From Clostridia bacterium (lineage in GTDB: Bacteria; Bacillota; Clostridia; Oscillospirales; CAG-272), in the NCBI GenBank assembly GCA_017466685.1, contig JAFTTS010000081.1:1-58433 (forward strand): a DNA stretch of 58,433 nt, read 5' to 3'. The position numbers and the translations under genes were made by a program. Positions 53,303-58,433 of the stretch are shown here, in pieces. Within the stretch, counting starts at the first letter, position 1. Each line of letters begins with the position of its first letter. Under the pieces are notes generated by a model. It saw only the letters and a list, made by a program, of their open reading frames with translations. It had not been told where the DNA came from and ran no database searches.

Positions 53303-54316
53303 TTATGATTTTTTCTTTTTGAGAGCGATTGCAATGCCCACAATTACAACAATTGCTGCAACGATCGCAATGATAACGCCGGTATAATCCTTTTCTTCGA
53401 CGTTACCGCCCTTGCCGTCATCTTCGGTGGATTCGGGAGCTTCGGTTTCGTTTTCATCAGCGCTGTCATCGTTGTTTTCGGGAGCGTCTGTCTCGGGCTC
53501 GTCTGTTTCAGGAGCTTCTGTTTCGGGAGCTTCTGTTTCGGGTGCTTCTGTGGTTTCGGGAGCCTCTGTTTCGGGAGTGGGTGTCGGTTCACCGGCTACT
53601 CTCTGACTTGACAGCTTATAGAATGCACAGTCTCCGCATCCCTCGCCGTCAACAGATATTGAATACTGAACAGCATCAACGCCTTCAAGGGGATCAGCTG
53701 CACCTTCTGCGGATTTATGTAAATCCCACAGCCAGTGCTTAAGTCCGAGCTCGCCTGCAGCCACGATGTTGTTTTTATCGTTTGTGCTGTGCGGAACTGC
53801 AACCTCAATGGTGTAACCGTCTTCTGTAAATTGTGTGCGTGCGATTACTGTGTTGATGTCAACAACTGCTGCCTGCAGAGTATACTTTCTGTATTCATAA
53901 GCGTCAACGCCAACCTTGAAGAATGCATCTGCGGTTTCGCTGCCGCCAAAATTGAGACGGAATTCAACGCAGTCGTTTCTATATGGGTTACTCTTCTGAA
54001 GAACATAGTTTCTGCTTGCACTAACAACGTCATCGTCTTTTACCTCGGCTGCAAGGTAAACATACATATCATCGTAAAGTGCATAGAATGTAGCGGTTGC
54101 ATCAAGCCACTCACCGTTATCCGCAACATTCTTTTCAGCCGAACCGTCATAAACGATGGTGAGGGACTCCTTGAAAATATCGTCAACAAAACCGTCGATG
54201 TTTGGTGTACCGATGAGAACTTCGTTGTTTGCGGTGTCTGCGGCGTAGATAGGTGCAACTGACAGGAGTGTCATGGCAAAGCATACAAGCAGGATGGTAG
54301 TAATAAGTTTCTTCAT
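53303..54316 (-). CDS. Secreted, membrane-anchored CBM9/DOMON-like protein
   Basis: A 337-residue surface protein. Signal peptide 1-25 (IYA-ADTAN), then a beta-sandwich of about 190 residues resembling family 9 carbohydrate-binding or DOMON-like domains (TPNIDGFVDDIF, DDMYVYLAAEVKDDDVV, NDCVEFRLNF, YTIEVAVPHS). A linker of repeated PETEA units (about 243-300) follows, then one membrane helix (IIAIVAAIVVIVGIAIAL) and KKKKS. It probably binds sugar or a small ligand outside the cell. It has its own promoter and no visible link to the flanking helicase and ATPase genes. Confidence 0.82.
   Translation of the reverse strand: MKKLITTILLVCFAMTLLSVAPIYAADTANNEVLIGTPNIDGFVDDIFKESLTIVYDGSAEKNVADNGEWLDATATFYALYDDMYVYLAAEVKDDDVVSASRNYVLQKSNPYRNDCVEFRLNFGGSETADAFFKVGVDAYEYRKYTLQAAVVDINTVIARTQFTEDGYTIEVAVPHSTNDKNNIVAAGELGLKHWLWDLHKSAEGAADPLEGVDAVQYSISVDGEGCGDCAFYKLSSQRVAGEPTPTPETEAPETTEAPETEAPETEAPETDEPETDAPENNDDSADENETEAPESTEDDGKGGNVEEKDYTGVIIAIVAAIVVIVGIAIALKKKKS
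53430..53590. repeat. Tandem repeat coding the PETEA linker
   Basis: Near-identical 15-18 base units (GGAGCTTCTGTTTCG and variants on the plus strand) encode the acidic Pro-Glu-Thr linker. Unit number probably varies between strains. Confidence 0.75.
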
Positions 54317-54395
54317 AAATATTTCTCCTTTCTTAACTAGGGGGATAATGTGTTTGCGCTTTTGAAAGCTTTTTTGTTTTCTGCTCTCTGTTTAT

Positions 54396-54425
54396 ATGAT
54401 ATCACAGAATGGCATAATTTGTCAA
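54396..54425 (-). promoter_or_regulatory. Promoter of the CBM9/DOMON-like gene
   Basis: On the minus strand TTGACA (54420-54425) and TATCAT (54396-54401), 18 bases apart. It shows that this gene is not simply part of the TerB_N transcript. Confidence 0.7.
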
Positions 54426-54516
54426 TAATAATCAAGAAAACAGGACGTGCCGAAGTTTGTTAAATTTTTTTGTGCAGATTCACCATGAAATTCGACTTTT
54501 TTCGACATTTTAAAAG

Positions 54517-55890
54517 TTACAACTCAATATCCTCGACTGAAAAATCAGTCTTTATTTGTGGCTTACCACCCTCGCCGTCAACGATAAGCGTGTTTTCATC
54601 ATCCTCACCGTGTGCAAGCTTTATGACGCCGCTTCCGACAACCTCGGTGAAGGTCGTGTCGGGATTCTGCAGGAGAATGTTAAGCACAGTCATGTAATCG
54701 CGGATGATCTCGCGAGGTGTTATCATCGTGTCAGCACCGGCACGCTCAAGGCAAATTTTTAAGAATACCGCCATGTCCTCGTTTGTGACTCGCGGCTGCC
54801 ATGAGTAGTTTTGTGCGTGAAGCGATGTTATGCGTGAAATCAGGGCGTAAAGCTCGTCGTCAGAGAGCCTGCGAAGTCTTATTACCGGGCCGATGAGATT
54901 CTTGAAGCCTGCCCTCACGAACTGTCCGTCCGAGAGACGACTGCGAAGTGCTTCATATGAAAAGAGTCCGCGGCGCGTGTCCTCAAGAAACTGCGGTGTG
55001 CCGCCGAAAATGAGCGCGAGTCCCTCGGCTTTACCCTGTAGAGTGTCGTTGAACATCGAGAGCAGCTTTTCGTAATTATTTTCGCGTGAGATACGGTTCG
55101 CGATCTTGTAAAGATTGACACATTCATCAATGAACACGACAAATCCGCGGTAACCTATCTTTCTGAAAAAGACCGCAAGCAGCTTGATATATTCATACCA
55201 GTTGTCATCGTCAATGATACCTCCGAGCGAAACACCGATCGCATTTTTCGCCTCGGTTTTGGTTGAAAACTCACCGCGCAGCCAACGCATACACGCCGAT
55301 TTTTTCTCCTCGTTGCCGTCCATATACGCTTTGTAATATTGCGTAAGGACAGTCGCGAAGTCGAAACCGCCGATCTGGGATTCAAGTTCGCGTGTCGCTG
55401 TGTAGATACGTGCGGTAAGCTCACGTACAAACGCTTCCGAGCCGACCTCGTGTCCCTCTGCGGCAACCTCTGATTGAAGCTCGGAGAGCCATTTTGCGAT
55501 TATTTGCGGCAGAGCACCGCCGTCGGGAGATGATTTTGCGGCGAGATTTCGTATCAGCTCGCGGTAGGTTGCGATACCGGTACCCTTTGCGCCACAGATA
55601 CGCCTTTCGGGTGAGAGATCCGCATCGGCTGTGATAAATCCGCGCTCGAGCGAAAATCCGCGTACAAGCTGGATAAGAAAGCTCTTGCCGCTTCCGTATT
55701 TACCGATTATAAAGCGCATGGAACCGCCGCCGTCACTGACAGCTTCAAGGTCGGAAAGCAGTGCTTCGATCTCCTCGCTTCGTCCGATGGCGATATAGGG
55801 TGCACCCATTCGGGGAACAACGCCTGCGGAGATTGATGATAGGAGGCTCGCGAGTATTCTTTTCGGGATACGTTGTGTCATTTCAGCCAT
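54517..55890 (-). CDS. BREX system BrxD-like ATP-binding protein (DUF2791)
   Basis: A 457-residue P-loop ATPase. Walker A is IIGKYGSGKSF (61-71) and Walker B is GFVVFIDECVNL (249-260). IGRSEEIEALLSDLEAV before the P-loop and LIFGGTPQFLEDTRRGLFSYEALRSRL after Walker B are typical of the DUF2791/BrxC-BrxD family. AAGGAG lies ten bases before ATG 55890, inside the end of the TerB_N gene, so the genes overlap by 13 bases and are coupled. In BREX type 2, BrxD works with the BrxHI helicase; here pglX and pglZ are absent, so this is not a full BREX system. Confidence 0.9.
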   Translation of the reverse strand: MAEMTQRIPKRILASLLSSISAGVVPRMGAPYIAIGRSEEIEALLSDLEAVSDGGGSMRFIIGKYGSGKSFLIQLVRGFSLERGFITADADLSPERRICGAKGTGIATYRELIRNLAAKSSPDGGALPQIIAKWLSELQSEVAAEGHEVGSEAFVRELTARIYTATRELESQIGGFDFATVLTQYYKAYMDGNEEKKSACMRWLRGEFSTKTEAKNAIGVSLGGIIDDDNWYEYIKLLAVFFRKIGYRGFVVFIDECVNLYKIANRISRENNYEKLLSMFNDTLQGKAEGLALIFGGTPQFLEDTRRGLFSYEALRSRLSDGQFVRAGFKNLIGPVIRLRRLSDDELYALISRITSLHAQNYSWQPRVTNEDMAVFLKICLERAGADTMITPREIIRDYMTVLNILLQNPDTTFTEVVGSGVIKLAHGEDDENTLIVDGEGGKPQIKTDFSVEDIEL

Positions 55891-57590
55891 TTTTCAAGAT
55901 CTCCTTTATAATCGTTTATAATGCGATAACCGATATCTGTCTCCTCGATCACCGTGTCGCCGATGATGTCATATGCGGCTTCGTTTATTTTGTCGGCAAG
56001 AGCGTCTGCGAGTATGCCGAGCTTCTTTGCCGCTTCGGATATGCCGCTTTCGTTGCCGTTTATGAGAAGTGTCAATGCTTCTCTTGCTTCGGTGTCGAGT
56101 GATTTTGTGAAATTTTCAAACTCGTCCTCGCCGTCAGGTTCAGGTGCTGTCGGGACAATTTCCACGGGGGAATCCTCTATCGGCTCGGGGACTTCATCCG
56201 TGAATGCGGCGGTCAGTATTTCGGTGGTGCTCCAGGAGCTTTGTTCGATCTTCAGTGCGTTTTCGAGCGAAAATTCACGTGTCTCGGGCTCGTAAAGCTT
56301 GTCGTATTCGTTAACCTCGGCATATTGCGGCTTTGTTTGACGTGACTTTTTAGGTGCAGGGAGGTTTTTGTCAAAATATTCATCGATACATTGCTTCACC
56401 TTATCGGAAAGCTCGTCGGCTTTGAGTCTCGATTTTATTCCGAGTGCCATTCTGATGCGGTTTTCGCTGTATTTTATAATGTCCGTGACAATGAAACGGA
56501 ACTTCGGTGAGCGGGTGTATGAGATATATTCGATAACGAGTGTACGTTTCATATCATAGACACAAAGTGCGCCCTCGTATGCAGTACGCTCGATGCGAAA
56601 TTCTCTGCAGACCGCGGCATTTCCGTCATTTCCCTGTGAGAGCACCTCATGCCACACCTTATCGAAAGCACCGCGGATATGTTCGGCGAAGATGTGTATA
56701 TTTTCTTCGGTGACGTAACGGCTGCCTCGCCAATCGTAGGTTGAAGAATAGGAGAGGATATTTGCGGCTGCACTGTGTGTGTCACCCGTGTCCATATAAA
56801 ACTCGCGGAAATTGGCGATTGAAACGATCTCGCCGAGGATGGGTTCGAGCTTTTTCGTCGGGCAGGGGAGCTTATTTATGAGGCAATAGTCGCAGAGCCA
56901 GTCGCAGAGGTAACTGTCGATACGGCGGTGTTCCGTGCGGTAATTAAGCCAGATATCGCAAAGAGCGTTCAGACCGTCCTCGGGAGAGATCATATCGGGG
57001 CAGTTGAGTATTTCGTAAATATAGAGTAAGATATAGCAGAAATCGGTACGCAGCCAGACGCCGCTTCGGACGTTTTCGCGCCACCAGAGGTACCATTTCA
57101 TCTGTGAATATTTAAGTTGGCTATACTGCGGCACATAGGAGAAAAACGATGCGCGTTCGCATTTTGTGCCCTCGCGTGACCAAAGGCGTTTTGCATCGGT
57201 ACGGAAATTTTCGTAAAAGTTAAATTTAGACTCCCATTTTGAAACCTCGACGCGCTTTATAAGACGGCTTTCGGGTTCATATATCAGATACGGATCAAGC
57301 GGCTTGGAACGGTAACTTTCAGCACGTTCACGCATTGAGAGTTCATTGAGTCTGCGTGCCGCTTCGTGTGCGCTGAGCGGTTTACTGCCGTTTACGTGGT
57401 AGTGCATTTCAGACTGCGGAGGAACAGGCGCACCGTTCGATTTCGGAGAGGTATCGTCACCGATGGTCAGCTCGACTGTATCGGTATTCGGCTGACGGTA
57501 AGAGGGTGTGACCGGGCGTTTCTTTGGCAGCAGGCTGTCAAGATCCCAGAAGTTATCGATGTCGGTTAGGTTTTTTGGTTTATCGCTCAC
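55878..57590 (-). CDS. TerB_N/TerB_C-domain protein
   Basis: A 570-residue protein. After a disordered start (1-80), TerB_N spans about 95-300 (YEPESRLIKRVEVSKWESKF, SYVPQYSQLKYSQMKWYLWW, GVWLRTDFCYILLYIYEILN). A middle region follows, then a C-terminal TerB_C domain from about 480 (EAREALTLLINGNESGISEA through IINDYKGDLEKWLK). Such proteins are found beside BrxD-like ATPases and helicases, and a role in anti-phage defence or DNA surveillance has been proposed for the family. I start at GTG 57590, ten bases after AAAGGAG; an upstream TTG overlaps that site. It is the first gene of the operon, behind a promoter with an embedded palindrome. Confidence 0.87.
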   Translation of the reverse strand: MSDKPKNLTDIDNFWDLDSLLPKKRPVTPSYRQPNTDTVELTIGDDTSPKSNGAPVPPQSEMHYHVNGSKPLSAHEAARRLNELSMRERAESYRSKPLDPYLIYEPESRLIKRVEVSKWESKFNFYENFRTDAKRLWSREGTKCERASFFSYVPQYSQLKYSQMKWYLWWRENVRSGVWLRTDFCYILLYIYEILNCPDMISPEDGLNALCDIWLNYRTEHRRIDSYLCDWLCDYCLINKLPCPTKKLEPILGEIVSIANFREFYMDTGDTHSAAANILSYSSTYDWRGSRYVTEENIHIFAEHIRGAFDKVWHEVLSQGNDGNAAVCREFRIERTAYEGALCVYDMKRTLVIEYISYTRSPKFRFIVTDIIKYSENRIRMALGIKSRLKADELSDKVKQCIDEYFDKNLPAPKKSRQTKPQYAEVNEYDKLYEPETREFSLENALKIEQSSWSTTEILTAAFTDEVPEPIEDSPVEIVPTAPEPDGEDEFENFTKSLDTEAREALTLLINGNESGISEAAKKLGILADALADKINEAAYDIIGDTVIEETDIGYRIINDYKGDLEKWLK

Positions 57591-57628
57591 GGTGACCGCT
57601 CTCCTTTCGTGCAAGTTTGTATTATATT

Positions 57629-57657
57629 ATTTTATCATAAAATTATGATAATGTCAA
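57629..57657 (-). promoter_or_regulatory. Promoter of the TerB_N-BrxD operon with embedded operator
   Basis: On the minus strand TTGACA (57652-57657) and TAAAAT (57629-57634), 17 bases apart. A perfect 9-base inverted repeat, TTATCATAA/TTATGATAA with a 2-base spacer (57632-57651), fills the spacer exactly and runs into the -10. A bound dimer would block RNA polymerase, so the operon is probably kept silent until a repressor leaves. Confidence 0.75.
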
Positions 57658-57698
57658 CTTTAAGAAGAAAATATATCTCCGACATATTTCATCACCAA

Positions 57699-58366
57699 CT
57701 AACTTCAGCCGCTTGCGGCGTTTTTACGCTGCAGAAGCAATGAAGCACTTGAGCCGCCGATGTAACTGGCGGCGGAGAAACGGTCACAGCTGACAAAGCG
57801 AATTGTGAGCCTGCGAACTGAGCGCAAATCGAGCTCGGCAAAGGAAGGGTGGGAGAGCTCGAGAGGGGTGGAAACCTTCGCGCCAGCGTTGGTGTCCATC
57901 CCTCTCGAATGATACGATGTTCGGAGCAGCATACTTCGAAAAAACACTTTCTTCGCTTTTGAGGAGAAAAGCAACTTTTATCCTCGAAATACAAAGATAG
58001 ATTAAATCTCTTTGTGTTGCGCTTCGAACTTCGCGTAAATCCGAGGGAATCAGGAACCAGCTCGCCGCAGTTTCCTGACCCCCTCGGGCTCCCCCCGACC
58101 TCCTTGGCTTACGCTCGATTTGCGCTCAGTTCGCCTGCGGCTCACGATTCGCTTTGTTACGTGTAACCGCTTCACGCCGCCAGCTGCGTCGGCGGCTATG
58201 GCGCACCTTTGCTCGTTTTGGTGCGGTTGCGCTCGGTTCGCGCTCAGTTCGCAGGCTCACAATTCGCTTTGTCAGCGGTAACCGTTCGTCCGCCGTCAGT
58301 TACATCGGCGGCTCAGGTGCTTCATTTCTTCTGCAGCGCAGAAACGCCGCAAGCGGCTGAAGTTAG
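57699..58366. repeat. Fold-back repeat element, copy F (complete, enlarged)
   Basis: A 668-base copy with both CTAACTTCAGCCGC ends. It is about 100 bases longer than copies C and E because the right arm is present twice: first a copy-D-type arm (CGTCGGCGGC, TATGGCGCACC), then a standard arm (GTTACATCGGCGGC). It lies just upstream of the TerB_N promoter. The last 67 bases of the window, after it, show nothing I can name. Confidence 0.87.
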
Positions 58367-58433
58367 AGTAAGATGCGGATTTTTATATAAAATCGCTCCA
58401 ATCTATTGAAATATTCATAAATTCATGATATCA

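Noticed and set aside
53430..53590. CRISPR array
   Set aside because: The repeated units have no spacers and encode the PETEA linker in frame.
50790..57590. A complete BREX type 2 system
   Set aside because: No PglX methyltransferase, PglZ phosphatase, PglW kinase or PglY/BrxC gene is present; only BrxD-like, BrxHI-like and TerB_N genes are seen.
1..58433. tRNA or rRNA genes
   Set aside because: I scanned intergenic stretches for cloverleaf-type GGTTCGA arms and 16S/23S signatures and saw none; only rnpB and regulatory RNAs are supported.

Overview
The window reads as chromosomal DNA of a strictly anaerobic, low-to-mid GC member of the Clostridia, most like gut Oscillospirales/Ruminococcaceae. 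That placement is inferred from gene content, not from a marker tree. The supporting genes are an acyl-CoA dehydratase activase (BadF/HgdC type), the bifurcating transhydrogenase pair NfnAB, the SCIFF peptide with its radical SAM maturase, an oxygen-sensitive class III ribonucleotide reductase (NrdD), a Cys T-box, class A RNase P RNA, Mini-III RNase, RNase Y and an SLH surface protein. Signals are Gram-positive in style: strong AAGGAG ribosome sites, TTGACA-17-TATAAT promoters, and many intrinsic terminators. TAG is almost never used as a stop.

Layout. 1-8.5 kb: split acyl-CoA dehydratase activase, cca, thiI, rnpB (minus). 8.5-16.6 kb: rny, an oxidoreductase (minus), a tyrosine recombinase, mrnC-wecB-lysR, then DAHP synthase behind a Tyr-rich leader-peptide attenuator. 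16.7-23.4 kb: nfnA-nfnB-ygjV, then a tandem-duplicated SCIFF precursor, its maturase, a PLP enzyme and a small membrane protein. 23.4-32.9 kb: a lysR/dmlA divergent pair, GH2 beta-mannosidase, HtrA-type protease, and cysE-cysS under a Cys T-box. 33.4-43 kb: a polar amino acid ABC transporter whose binding protein appears circularly permuted, a DUF1015 protein, an HPr-like protein without the active histidine, a DacF-type carboxypeptidase and a large SLH protein. 43.3-50.7 kb: yhaO/yhaN-like nuclease genes, then nrdD with two NrdR boxes and an in-frame amber codon. 50.8-57.6 kb (minus): a TerB_N protein, a BrxD-like ATPase and a YprA/Lhr-like helicase, with a secreted CBM9/DOMON-like protein gene lying between the ATPase and the helicase. 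This is the best candidate for a defence-type system in the window.

Two layers of repeats sit almost only between genes. The first is a family of about 560-670 bp fold-back elements with CTAACTTCAGCCGC ends; six copies or part copies occur in 58 kb, and one sits exactly where a normally fused gene is split. The second is a set of short REP-like hairpins built on CCTTCCCC/GGGGAAGG. No tRNA, rRNA, CRISPR array, transposase or prophage gene was recognised.

Regulation is unusually readable here. It includes peptide-leader attenuation (aroF), a T-box (cysE-cysS), NrdR boxes (nrdD), intra-operon terminators after the SCIFF and binding-protein genes, and palindromic operators at the oxidoreductase and TerB_N promoters.
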